Positions 1 through 11,002 of a DNA stretch of 64,000 bases are shown in pieces. The stretch is taken from NCBI GenBank assembly GCA_001936135.1, contig CP012816.1, forward strand, positions 1,987,501-2,051,500. The letters are read 5' to 3'. Position numbers and translations under genes: made by a program. The first letter of the stretch is position 1. Every line of letters starts with the position of its first letter. This stretch comes from Saccharomycopsis fibuligera x Saccharomycopsis cf. fibuligera (lineage: Eukaryota; Ascomycota; Saccharomycetes; Ascoideales; Saccharomycopsidaceae). The notes below the pieces were generated by a model that saw only the letters and a list, made by a program, of their open reading frames with translations, made no database searches and had not been told where the DNA came from.

Positions 1-393
1 GACAGCGTTGCATGCGATGAGCCAGTCACACGAGGACGGCGATGAGGTCAAGGTACTCTGCTGATGTGAGTCAGTGATAATATTGACCCCGGCACAGACA
101 GCAACACAGCACGGTGTAACAAAATAGCAATGGTTAACATACTGTAATCACGCCTTTCTCGGCTCTTTAACTATTAATTTACAGAAATAGCCCCATATGG
201 TGTATATACAGCCTGTCATCGCTATATATCGCCTTGTTCTGATTACGTCAGCGCTGACACAGCTTCAGCTTCAATCGCCACAGCCACAAGAAATAAACAA
301 ATCAGCTTCGGTCAAAGCAAATCACCAAGTACAAAAGATCCTCAACACAGACAGTTCAATCCATTCGTTTATCTGCTGGCCAGACAATCTACA
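1..393. other. Upstream region of the J-domain gene
   Basis: No convincing gene. A 66-codon open stretch from 197 overlaps the start of the next gene in another frame and has no recognisable composition, so it is treated as non-coding. This is probably the promoter and leader of the spliced J-domain gene. Confidence 0.5.
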
Positions 394-1098
394 ATGAGCG
401 ATACCGAGGATATTGAAAAGACTCTTGCCAAAGAAGAAGCAGAGCTTGTCAAGGTATGTAACGTGCGCTGTAAAGTATTACAATGGTCCCATCATTCGAA
501 GCTGAAAGAAAAATACTAACGCTCCCTACAGGACAAGGAAATTGATCGTATATTGACCTGCTTCAAACTTGACGCATACTCAATTCTTGAACTTCAGCCC
601 GGCTGCTCCCAATCTGATATTAAAAAAACTTATAGAAAAAAATCTCTTCTCATCCACCCTGACAAGACTAAGAACCCTAGAGCCCCCGATGCCTTTGACA
701 CTTTGAAGAAAGCGCAAACTGATCTCACTGACGACGCTTGCCGTAAGCGCCTTGATGATATTTTCACTGATGCTAGACGCATCCTTATTCGTGAAAAAAA
801 ATGGAGTATCAATGATGATCGATTACAAAGTGCAGCCTTTTTGCAAGAATGGCGTCTCAAGGCTAAAGAACTTTTGATTGAAGAAGAATTTGTCAAACGT
901 ATGGAGTTGAAGCAAAAATTACAAAAAGAAGGTGAGCTCAAACGGAAACAAGAAGAAGAAGCAGAAGTGAGGTCGCTTAAACGAAAATTAGCCAAAAATT
1001 GGGAAGATAAAAGAGAGGAAAGAGTGCAGAATTGGCAGGGCTATTTGAAGAAGACTCAAAAGAAGAAGAAGAAACCAAAACTGAGTGTGTTAATATGA
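394..1098 (+). CDS. DNAJC8/Spf31-type J-domain protein, two exons
   Basis: Exon 1 is 394-453 (20 codons, starting MSDTEDIEKT) and exon 2 is 532-1098. The 78-nt intron 454-531 has GTATGT at its 5' end, a perfect TACTAAC at 514-520 and a CAG acceptor, and joining the exons keeps the frame, giving about 208 residues. The J domain begins near residue 33 (DAYSILELQPGCS) and carries the HPDK motif needed to stimulate Hsp70 ATPase. The rest is a charged, Lys/Glu-rich coiled helix ending in a polybasic tail. This architecture matches human DNAJC8 and S. pombe Spf31, which are linked to the spliceosome; that role is inferred from family. S. cerevisiae has no obvious counterpart. Without the intron the protein would start inside the J domain, so the spliced model is preferred. 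Confidence 0.85.
454..531 (+). other. Intron of the J-domain gene
   Basis: A 78-nt spliceosomal intron: GTATGT donor, TACTAAC branch site at 514-520, acceptor CAG at 529-531, 11 nt after the branch motif. Confidence 0.85.
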
Positions 1099-1110
1099 TA
1101 TGTCTGTTAT

Positions 1111-1147
<37 letters not shown>

Positions 1148-1663
1148 TTTTCTACCTTTATACTTGTAATTTTATATTTTCCTTAATATTTATTTCTTCT
1201 GCACTACTGGTTTAACTTTACTATTTTTTATTGAAGCGTCCAGTGAACTACCAACTGGTTGCAACACTCCATGATTTGACATGAATTTACGAGCTCTTAC
1301 GCCGCTGTTGTGCTGTTGTGTGCATAAAAATGTTTTTCTGGTCAAAATAAAATTATTGACTAAATCGTCTTCTCAGTCTATGGTATAAGATGTGCATCAA
1401 CAGTATAATTCAAAATTGTTTATCAGTGTTTATCGATTATTGTTTCGAGATGCACACATTACCGTAGCGGAATTCCGCATCCGCACAGGAAAATTGCATT
1501 AGAAAGAGAAAAAAAATATAATTTCCAGAGTGAAAAACGTCAATTGAGGCAAACTGCGATGCGATGACGAGTTACATAACGTTGCTATATCAGTCATAGA
1601 TATCGAAAACGTAGCACTGATAAATCAATTTGGTACACCTAGATCTCATCTATTAACTCTTCA
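1099..1663. other. Intergenic, J-domain gene to PTH2
   Basis: Holds a 35-nt T run (1112-1146) directly after the J-domain stop and an AT-rich leader before PTH2. No gene seen. Confidence 0.6.
1112..1146. repeat. T35 homopolymer
   Basis: Uninterrupted run of 35 T about 13 nt after the J-domain stop codon. It is one of about 15 long A/T homopolymers in this window, all outside exons. Confidence 0.95.
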
Positions 1664-2440
1664 ATGTCAAACATACAGCCTTTTCCGCTTGTCTCAAGTG
1701 CTAACGTGTCATTTTGGCAGTGTCTTGGTATCTCCGCAGCATCTCTAATCACTGGTTTATTCATCGGTAAAACCTATTTGCACTGTCATTCGCCATCAAC
1801 ATCGAAACATTCAAACAAAAGATTACTCAAAAAACAAAAACCAACAACTAGTAAAAGTAACGAAAATAAAACCAATTCTACCAATTCTAGTTCTAATAAC
1901 CATTCGTCAGAAACCTCAGTGACGCCAATCTCTAGCACCGAATACACTGAAGCCGACGATGATGACGAAACTTCCTCCGAGGAAAACGATGAAGAATACG
2001 AGTCTTCCGAAGAAGACGATTTAGAAATTGAATCACTCGCTCTAAATGACATTCCTGGTGAAGTAAGAATGGTCTTCGTTATCCGTACTGACCTCGCCAT
2101 GACAAAAGGTAAAATTGCTGCTCAATGTTGTCATGCTGCAGTTGCCAATTATAAGAAAATCGCAACTGTGGGTAAACCCTCGGCAAATTTACAACTATTA
2201 AATCGTTGGGAACGTGGTGGTCAAGCTAAGATTACGCTAAAATGTCCGAATGGAGCTACTGGAAGTGCTGAAGAGTTAGATATGTTGTATGCTAAAGCGA
2301 TTTCATTGGGGATCAATTCCACAATTATTCATGATGCTGGTAGAACACAGATTGCTGCTGGGTCAGCAACCGTTCTTGGTTTAGGTCCAGCTCCAAAAAG
2401 TGTTATTGATCAAGTTACTGGTGATTTGAAGTTGTACTAA
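1664..2440 (+). CDS. PTH2: Peptidyl-tRNA hydrolase 2
   Basis: 258 residues. The C-terminal about 120 residues are a canonical PTH2 domain: VIRTDLAMTKGKIAAQ followed by HAAV, then a W-x3-GGQAKI segment, DAGRTQIAAGS and a VTGDLKLY end. This enzyme releases peptidyl-tRNA that drops off the ribosome by cleaving the ester bond. Residues about 13-38 form one hydrophobic segment, followed by a long Ser/Asn and Asp/Glu-rich linker. That layout resembles mitochondrial outer-membrane-anchored PTH2/Bit1 proteins, so location there is inferred. The S. cerevisiae protein is about 208 residues; the extra length here is the acidic linker. The ATG at 1664 is the first in frame and keeps the membrane anchor. 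Confidence 0.95.
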   Translation: MSNIQPFPLVSSANVSFWQCLGISAASLITGLFIGKTYLHCHSPSTSKHSNKRLLKKQKPTTSKSNENKTNSTNSSSNNHSSETSVTPISSTEYTEADDDDETSSEENDEEYESSEEDDLEIESLALNDIPGEVRMVFVIRTDLAMTKGKIAAQCCHAAVANYKKIATVGKPSANLQLLNRWERGGQAKITLKCPNGATGSAEELDMLYAKAISLGINSTIIHDAGRTQIAAGSATVLGLGPAPKSVIDQVTGDLKLY

Positions 2441-3198
2441 ATGGTTTTCATATTTATATATTATTTATTATTTGTTTATCCGATATTGTCGAAACTTCAC
2501 ATTTCGAGTCACTGAAAAGGGCCACTTGTATTCAGAATATAGCGAAAATTCGACTGTTTCCATGTTTATTTACACGCCTCGCATTTTAACTTTTTCATAT
2601 CCTAATTGTTATGCATTTTTTTTTTTTTTTTTTTTTTTTAAATCTGTTTTCTTTTCTATGTAAGCATATTCTTGCAGTTACAATATGGGCTTATTGAGTG
2701 CTAATTACAGGAAAACTGCTCGAAGACAGGATTTTCATCACTCCTTCATCCATCAGCCTTGATTAAGAAAACGCTGTTCTCTAGACAAAACCGAGATGCT
2801 GATATGAATGCCGGAACTACTGCTTGTAGTTTTATGGTGAGAGAGAGAAGGGGGAATAAATGATGAAACCATACGTATTCATATTTGCATTTTACCAATA
2901 GTGATTATAGAAAAATTATTGGTATTACAAGCACTCTTGGTCATGAAACATGTTTGTCATTAGCAACAGTATATTTTCTAGCTATCTTACAAGTATACAA
3001 GTTGCAATGTCGGGTAGAGCTATCAAAAACTTCCTAGTACAGATTTCTGTAGTAGAGAACAATCTGTAAAAGAGCCACAGTAATTGCAGTATACACCTTT
3101 GTTGCAAGACGGCACCATTTATCGAAGAGAAGCCCGCCTGTTTTTATAGTTTTGTACTTGATACTTTTTTATTGTCATTAATGCGAAACAACACTAAT

Positions 3199-3200
<2 letters not shown>

Positions 3201-3244
<44 letters not shown>
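3201..3244. repeat. T44 homopolymer
   Basis: 44 uninterrupted T on the + strand. Read on the minus strand it is a 44-nt poly(A) just 3' of the eroded coding remnant, which could be a retrotransposition tail. Confidence 0.95.
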
Positions 3245-3245
<1 letters not shown>

Positions 3246-3439
3246 AATCCAAAAACCAAGCCCCAGCGTAAAAATCTGAAGCTCTATCAAGTAATGAACA
3301 AAATTACTCAACTGCAGACTTCAAGACCTTCTAGTATTGGCCGTGCATCACCTTATTCTTGTTAGTTTTAATAATGTAATACCCATTGTGAGGCGCTCTT
3401 GATCGCTACGCATTTGGCCCCTCAACCAGACCATTTTCT

Positions 3440-4230
3440 ATAAACCATGTCTGCGAGACTTAAAAAGGCCTGAACATTCCAATATTTTAATACAAAGGTT
3501 TACAAGTGCTATGATCATGCAGAGCTGTACCATGGCTTCAATGGAATGCTCTGCCTCCTGGTAATCAATTATTTTTGATATCATGTCCAAAAGTTTATTT
3601 TTGTAGTTCGGCAGCCTGTTAGTTTTCCTACTTTGAATACCAGAATTTTGTTTTACAAGATATTCTTGGCTACTAAAACAGATATATCAATTCGGCTTGC
3701 TGGCTTCCAAATTCCTTTGGATCAACATAAACATTTTCAAGGTCAAAATCACCATTGAGCTACCGATTTGAATTTGAATGAACACCTTGGACTTTTTCCG
3801 GTTGAAGGTTGACTAATGCCCTAATATTTTCCACCTGGCTATCTTTTTGCACTTTTCATTCTTCAATTCTGCCTGTGCATGTTTCATAGCTGTCGCCTGA
3901 CGGTTTTCTTTGAAGACGGTGGGTGTTTCTCCGGCCTCAAAAAGCTGTTTTTTCAAGGCTCAACTTTTTTCAAGAACTTGAAATAAATGAAAATCAGAAA
4001 GGGAAAAATAGTGCAACACAGTGTTTTGTAAGGAATATGCTGAGGTCAAAAAGTAACTGTTTTGCAGTTCTTTCCCTTTTTGTGTTGATTTGGCTTTAGC
4101 GTTTAGCGGCAATGCATGATGAAGGAAAGAGATGAACTCTGAAGCACTCATGTTGCTGGGGTTTTTTTCTCCACAATCTGCCAAAAGAGTGCCTTTATTG
4201 GTCATGTACACATGTGTGTATATTTTTGAA
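3440..4230 (-). pseudogene. Eroded minus-strand coding remnant, family unknown
   Basis: Successive open segments with protein-like composition lie on the minus strand, broken in several places. The first (about 4235-3960) contains words such as GEKNPSNMSASEF. The next contains EAGETPTVFKEN and is rich in Lys/Glu helix. The last (about 3670-3440) is an open run of roughly 70 codons with an amphipathic helix-like pattern. I do not recognise the family. The 44-nt poly(A) on the same strand about 200 nt downstream fits a LINE or a retroposed gene copy, but no reverse-transcriptase motif was seen. Confidence 0.35.
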
Positions 4231-4678
4231 AACCTTGAACGTCAATTGGTATCAAGTGCCAAAGTACCACTCGTGGCGAGCAGCATTCAAGTCACAAATT
4301 TAATTCTGCTCATAGGAGGACAATAAGCAACGAGAGGCCCCCCGCCAGATACTCTTTTTACCATCATCATCATTGATAACCGCCATTCGTTAGCTGTCTC
4401 TTACTGTTTTAAGCCCTCTGCCAACGAAACTATAAAAACGTGAAACTTCAACAGATAATAAATTCACAAAGGCAGTAGAGTTCACGGTCGCCCTTTGAAT
4501 GAAATGATCGAGATACTCGATCTTTCATTTTTCATTTCATAAACGTGCCGGAGTGCTGAATGCGCTGCTTTCCGTAAACTAGCTGAATTGTGTGGAAACT
4601 CTGCAGCTGCGCTAAGCAATATTTTTTGCATAATCCAGTGTTGCTAAGACTGCTAAGCTGTTGTTTTTGTCCTTTGAA

Positions 4679-4750
4679 ATCCTGTAATCTTGTAATCCTG
4701 TAATCTTGTAATCCTGTAAACCTGCAAACCGGTAAACCTGCAAACCTGTA
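4679..4750. repeat. 8-bp tandem array, 9 copies
   Basis: Nine consecutive 8-bp units. The first five alternate ATCCTGTA and ATCTTGTA; the last four shift to AACCTGCA/AACCGGTA types. The array is non-coding, and the two unit types suggest stepwise expansion. Confidence 0.9.
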
Positions 4751-6253
4751 ACTTTCATATCAAAAAAAGGAAGGCATTGTAAACACAATTAGCGCTGCAC
4801 GGGTTTCTTAAATTGCATGATTTGCAAAGAAAACGCCGATTCGCATACATGATAGTAATAATGGTAATCAAGGAAAGATGCGTACAACTAAGCTCGTTTT
4901 ATTACACTAGTTCCTAACTGAAGCTTTCGGTGAGCTAGTCTCAAGCACTAAGCTGACCAGTGCTGTTCCTCTAACTGCACGCGCAGGGATGCGAAATTCA
5001 CTGTCATATCTGACTCTCGGGCTCAACTTGTTGCTAGCTTATTTTTTTGCAACTGCAGTTGCAACGAGCAGCAGCCGAGCTATAGATACCTGCTGCTTTT
5101 TTATTCGAGATACGAAAAGCCATGGCTTGCAAGTGTGCCAAAGGATATACACAACTTAACCCCCACCAGAACTAGAGGCTTGTCTCTAAAAAAATAAAAG
5201 CGCCTGGAGGCAGCATGTCTGTCTGTGCTTTTGGGGCTATTAAAATTCATAAAGCTGCAGATTGCCGAAACAGCATCTTCTAAGACACCAAGCCTGGTGT
5301 ACCATAGTATTCAATGCTGATGCTCTTAAATTAGTTCATTGGCGCTGATTCAATCAAGAAACACTCTGCATTGAGGGTAGTCTTCCCAGCTGTTTTTCAA
5401 TTTGCCCAAACTGCATACATAGGCCATACCCAGTTGGTGTAATTGATTTGCCGGATTGATAAACTGCGCACTTCGGGCGAAGCAATTGCGAAATGTGTGT
5501 GCATTGCATATATATAGAAGAGAATTTGGGTGGCATAGCTATGGTAGCTGGTATACTAGCACCACATGGCCCTCTGCTAAACTGCGCTGAATCATGGGTC
5601 GCGCTTTAAAATTTTTCGCAGCTTAGTGGGTGCTCCCTGTATTTTCGTAAGTCTGCATATTAATCGAGAACAGTCTCTAGGTCAGAGGCAGAAATAGGAC
5701 AATCACAGTTCGAGATTTTGTCTCAAGTGCCTGGTTGTCAAATTACACAACTACAAAGGCAAAAAGCACAGATCCTGGCAAAATTTGAACTTTCAGTACA
5801 ATAATCTAAAAATATCGGTATGCATGCGCTCCCATATTGAGCAGCAGCGTTGGTGTATTTTAGGGCCCTCTGCGCTGGTGCAAATGTTGAAGTAACCTTT
5901 CTGTTCACGGTAATAGAAACGGCGTTGAAAGAATACAATCCCACCCATGCACTTAGTTAATCGTTATTGATCCATGCGAGACAGTATGCTCACTAGCTTC
6001 GAGGCTCAATAGCTTTGATTTACGTTTATGGCCAGTGCGATACAGCGCCGGCTACGGGTTTGATTTCCCTTTGTGTTTGCTACCGGGAGTGGTGAGAACC
6101 TTTATGTTTGGAAAAGCAGAGACAGAGATCAAAGGTGAAAATTTGAAGTGGAGGTAAAACAATAAAGATCTACGATTTTCAGCCACTTTCCTGATCTCCA
6201 GTTTCCCAAACTCTGGTTCCCAGTGCACAGAATCGCAGACTTTTTGTTTCCCT

Positions 6254-6255
<2 letters not shown>

Positions 6256-6287
<32 letters not shown>
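6256..6287. repeat. T32 homopolymer
   Basis: Uninterrupted 32-nt T run in the gene-poor region. Confidence 0.95.
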
Positions 6288-6289
<2 letters not shown>

Positions 6290-7100
6290 CCTCTTTCGAG
6301 CCTCCAAAAGTGACCAAATGGCGTTGTACGCTAGTTCTGACGAAAGCATATATATACCAAAGTTGCCGGCAAATACATACAGTGCCAACTAATACATTTG
6401 CTAATGGCTGTAGGAATAGCTAGCGGTACTCAGGCCGTCGCCTGGTGCTCTTGGAATCATTAGCTGATTTCGGGTGGAGTTGTGCCTTTCTTGGAGACCC
6501 TTCTAATTCCTGAGAGGAGCAGTGTGATCTACATTCATCTGTGTCAGCACAAGATCTAGACAACACCGTTTGCATTTGCATTGCTTGCTACGCGGTTGGA
6601 AATCTCCGAAGCCTCGATCGTCTTTCGGCTAAGTAGAGAAATCTGTGAGCAACAGGCACTTCCGCTTATTGGTCTATTAACAATTGAACCACATTCTCAA
6701 CCATGGGGCAGTTCACTCAAGGTTGCTGCTATTAGCCAGCTAACGGCGGTCGCAACGTCCTCGCCCATTTAGCCGACTTTCTGGTACCTTCTCGTTTGAC
6801 CAGATCTCAGCCCTGTGCTACTTTTTTTTTTGTTTTGTATCCGGCGTGTGTTTTCTATTTTTATATGCTGCATTTTATATGAACGCGTGCATATATTGCA
6901 ACAAGACTTCCCCCACTGATGCTTTTTAGGGAGTGGAACCTCTGCATAGTGTAGTTAGATTTTCACTTATTTGGTAGCCGTAAATTTTCCGTTACTGTCC
7001 CATCTTTCTGTGAGACATAGCTCGAGGCTAACTTGGACAGGCAAACGACATATCGCAACTGGAAAAAAAGATGAAAAATTTTACTGAGACAGTAGTACTC

Positions 7101-7103
<3 letters not shown>

Positions 7104-7144
<41 letters not shown>
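7104..7144. repeat. T41 homopolymer
   Basis: Uninterrupted 41-nt T run in the gene-poor region, with no gene on either side. Confidence 0.95.
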
Positions 7145-7145
<1 letters not shown>

Positions 7146-8533
7146 TTCACATAGAAATTGCTAATTATTGGCACAAGTTCTACCTTCACTTGATCATAAT
7201 GAAATACATCTGGGTCCGCCGAAATACGCTTACTGCGCCAGTGCATATACGCAAGCAGTAACGAGTTACAGTCAAATCACTGTACACTCTGCTCTATATG
7301 CTACAACTGTACCTTTGAGGTTTTCTCCAACACAGTTGATGATGCGGCAGAAATTTGCTGCTTTTTATCCAACAAGCGTGTTCTTCTTTCGAAAGCACCC
7401 CAACTATGGCGGCTGGAACTTTCGTTGGTTGTGTTTTATTTTACTTTTTTTATTTTTTGCTGCACAATGTAACTGTGTCAAGTAAGGAAACAAGCACACG
7501 CAATGCTGGATATTTATGTGTATGACGAGCAGAACAGCCGGCGATTGTCTGACTGAGTGAAAGTGTTCCTCGATCGAGACATCGGCGTGTGGAAATTGTG
7601 AAACATTTTGAAGAATTTTTATCCAGAGTCAACAAGTGATGTATCAACGGATTATTAGACATTTTCATTTTCTCGTCATTATTGCTTCTTTTCGTCATTA
7701 TTGCTTCTTTCTTCTTCTTTTTTTCTTTTCTTTTCTTTGTTTCCTTTAATTTATTTTTCCTCAGTTGTTTCTGCATAAACGAATTTGACAAATCAGATAC
7801 TAGTGGACGTTTACCGTCCATCGATGCCACCATTCATTAATGAAATGTTGGTCCCACTGCAGCCAGTGGGAGGTGTTCAGAACGCAGCACTCCGAATTAA
7901 TTAGCCGATTCACAGCTTGCGAGAAGGAAGCAATTATATGAAAAAGAAACTTAGGCCCGTTGGAACTTCACCCTGGTTGCCGCTAAGAACTATAGTTAGT
8001 GCAATGAAACATCTCGCTGTTCAACTCCTCCGCCAGCGATACAGCCCATATCTGTAGGTTTGGCAAACAGGATGCGCACGCTACATATCGCCGACGAACC
8101 AGTCTTCCGAGAACACAGCAATAGCGGCTACGCGTCGACATTATTGGCCCGGATAGCGAATTTTGAAAACACGCAGATACCTGTCGACTGCTCACGCTGA
8201 CTTTGGAAAGTTGGCCTGTGCGAACCCGGGCTTGAGCCTTCTCCTGCTGCCCTGCTGCTCTGGTGTTCTGGCCCGGGCTCTAGCAGGAGCAAGGGTAGCA
8301 ATCGCCCCGAAGAAGCCTACCATATATGGCAGATGTATTGCACTTTTGAACCACCGCCGCCTGCGAGATCAAATAGCGCGCCATCCTGGGGCGCGCACAC
8401 AAAGCTAGGCCCTGCCGATCAGCACCAGGCCAATTAATTAACAGTAACAATAGCAATGATGTTTCTTGCTACCTTGCGAAGGGCGGGAGATATCAAAAGA
8501 CAGACTAGCAACATGGAAGCGTGCCAGCTTGCC

Positions 8534-8610
8534 GAGTCCTGTTGAGTGTTGTTGAGACTTGTTGGGAGTTGTTGAGCCTTGTTGAGACCTGTCGAGACTT
8601 GTCGAGACTA
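8534..8610. repeat. 10-bp tandem array, about 7.7 copies
   Basis: Seven full 10-bp units and one partial, consensus GAGACTTGTT, with one to three changes per unit. The period is close to one DNA helical turn. Confidence 0.9.
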
Positions 8611-9096
8611 GGCAGCAAGGCGCTCAGCGCGGACTAAATGACAGTGAAAATTCCAGAGTAATCAATCAGTCACTAGAGTGTGATAGTTGATTGCATTTGC
8701 CTCGTGAGCGCTGGCTGAGTTGTAAGTGGTCGGTGAGCAGACTTGCACTTCATCTTTCGCTAACCCAATTTTGTGTAATTCTCGTGTATGTATGTGCACA
8801 CTAACTTGCCAGCCTAGGTGGGCATGGTGCTCCCAAAGAGAACACATTCTGAAATTCGAGCTTGGATTAGGGATTGCCCGAGTGCAACAACTGCTATAGA
8901 AGCCTGAACCTCAAAATTGTCCCCTGTGACTGACTCCATGGGCTTCATGATACTCATCAATATTTCACTCTGTCGCAGTCGAGAAGCCTGAAGTGAGCAC
9001 GCAGTGCACAATAGGATGCGGTATGCTTAATGCTTGAACGCATGTATGCCAGCATGCACGCGTCCGTGGTAGCAGGGAAGCAGAACAAGAGATCTA

Positions 9097-9118
9097 CGCC
9101 ACATGCATGCATGTGGCG
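9097..9118. repeat. 22-bp perfect palindrome
   Basis: Perfect inverted repeat with no spacer, centred on ATGCAT (9105-9110 region) and closed by CGCC/GGCG. The neighbouring sequence also has alternating purine-pyrimidine stretches such as GCATATATGC. Confidence 0.9.
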
Positions 9119-9339
9119 CGCATATATGCAGGCGCGCAGATCGCATCTATCAAGATGCTGCTTAAGGCAGTGAAATTGCAGCGCGAAGACCGCTAATAAC
9201 TTTGCAGTTTGGGGCAGCCAGCCTAGCTAGGAACCGGCAGGAGGAGCGCATTCTTGCTCGTCATTATTTATTATTCTTTAGTCTTTCGGCCGTACTTATA
9301 CTTTTTATCCTGAAGGATCAAAGTGCAATAGCATAGGGA

Positions 9340-9391
9340 TAGCTGGCGCTGGTAGCTGGCGCTAGTAGCTGACGCTGGTAGCCGGAGCACC
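9340..9391. repeat. 13-bp tandem array, 4 copies
   Basis: Four adjacent 13-bp units close to TAGCTGGCGCTGG; the fourth has diverged most. Confidence 0.85.
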
Positions 9392-10349
9392 GGCAATCAC
9401 TGGAGATCTTCTGGGAATACTCATATTCGAGCGCTTGTTCACGTTTGCGTTATATCAGTGTTTGCTTTATGGGGGATCCTTGATATATCAACTTAAGGAC
9501 GGCTGTGAATTGTATGGTATCGTAGATTGCTAATTAGTCCGCGCTGTTTCACTAATTTGTCGTCTTCCTAACAGTTGGTTCATTGGCTTGCCGCAGTAAG
9601 ATACTTAATTTTTTTCATTTTATATTATTTTATTTTTTTTTTCTACTTCCCGGCTACGCTACGCTGTACTGTGCTGTGCTGTGGCGTAGCGTGGCGTAGC
9701 GTAGCGCAAGCCCTGCAGGCGGCTACCAGTTGCCCAAAAACCAATATAGAAAACCCGCTTCACTGCTGTAGCGCTGCTCCTGTGTCTTCCGCCAAACACC
9801 AAGTATAACTGCTGCCGGATGTGGCCCGTGCAAGCGTCAGATGAAATCTCAACTAGTCTCCACGTAGCGGCGCTAAAATTAGTCAGATGGCAGATCAGAT
9901 CGCTGCACCGCGGGCTAGAAACAAGGGCGGGGGCAGAAAATCGTAGATAGTAACGAGCCAGAAGGCTAGTTACCATAACTGTACCTTATACTTCACAGGC
10001 TTCGCAGTGCTACTAGTGGGCACTAAATCGACATTAACAATTGTTCAGGTGCTAGCCGGCTGTCGCCTGGCTGTTCTCCGTGCGCTGTGGTGAGACATCG
10101 ACATCGCCTGGAGCAGCTGAACCCTAGTCTCATCGCCAATCTCTTGAGCTATGAGCTATGGGCCGGGCAAGTGCTTGCAAGCGCTACAGATACCATCGTA
10201 TACTATAGTTTTGCTGCGCTACTGCAATGGCAAGTTGGCGGCCGGCGCTTAGTAGCGCCAGGGAACGAATTCATTAATTATAAGGCCCTGTATGTTAATT
10301 CTTACCAATTTGCGCTAGCGGCCAATCAATCCTCAGCGCTTAATCGATG

Positions 10350-10410
10350 CTTGCCGCCGCGCTTGCATTTGCAGCGGCACTTGCAGAGGCGCTTGCAGCA
10401 GCGCTTGCAG
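10350..10410. repeat. Degenerate 12-bp GCGCTTGCAGCA array
   Basis: About five imperfect copies of a 12-bp unit with core CTTGCAG. They sit inside an open stretch (10087-10473) that begins with GTG and looks non-genic. Confidence 0.7.
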
Positions 10411-11002
10411 CTTTTGTCAAGTGCAAACATATGCTGGCTGCCATGGCAGCTGACAAGACTTGTCGCACTCTAAAATTATACATGCTGACCATATGGTGCG
10501 TCGCTACTAGGACGCACAATCCATGATGGAACTAGCGCATGCGACTGCAGCGTCGGAGGAAGAGGACGCTGGCATGCCCATGCGCTGACTCTCTGGCTGC
10601 CACTTATTACTAGCAAAAAGAAATAACATATCTTAGCACTGATAATAATAGTGTTGATAATTTAGTAAGAATAACAGGAATAATAATAATAACAACAACA
10701 ATGTATCTTTTTTATTTTTTTTTTTTTTTAAAAATAGTCTTCTGCGCGCCCCGCTGCAGGTATCCACAGGCACATTACCCTTTGCGGAAACTGTCTCGTA
10801 TTCTGGGCCTTCTTTCCACTTGCCAACGATTATACTGACACTGTCCCATGAAATATAAATACAACGAGCATTTCTGCTGTTTTCGACGCTTAATTGCGAT
10901 ATAGCTGAAGAAGAAAAGAACAGGCAGTTGCCGTTACCACTCTTCTTCTTTGCAAACCATTATCAACAAACAAATAAAAACACATCCCAAATACCCGCCA
11001 AC

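Larger units (their letters stand above)
2441..11002. other. 8.6-kb gene-poor region
   Basis: No intact gene that I can support between PTH2 and the globin-like gene. Open stretches here are 60-130 codons long, mostly lack an ATG start and match nothing I know. The region holds T runs (2616-2639, 3201-3244, 6256-6287, 7104-7144), an eroded coding remnant at about 3440-4230, tandem arrays at 4679-4750, 8534-8610, 9340-9391 and about 10350-10410, and a 22-bp palindrome at 9097-9118. GC content seems higher from about 8.2 to 10.6 kb than around 2.5-4 kb. A centromere, a long non-coding transcript or decayed accessory DNA are all possible; the sequence alone does not decide. Confidence 0.5.

Noticed and set aside
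7168-7485. 105-codon open frame in the desert
   Set aside because: Starts with TTG, no ATG in a good place and no family resemblance.
10087-10473. 128-codon open frame
   Set aside because: Begins with GTG, ends in a tandem-repeat-derived Leu/Gln/Arg tract, no recognisable domain.
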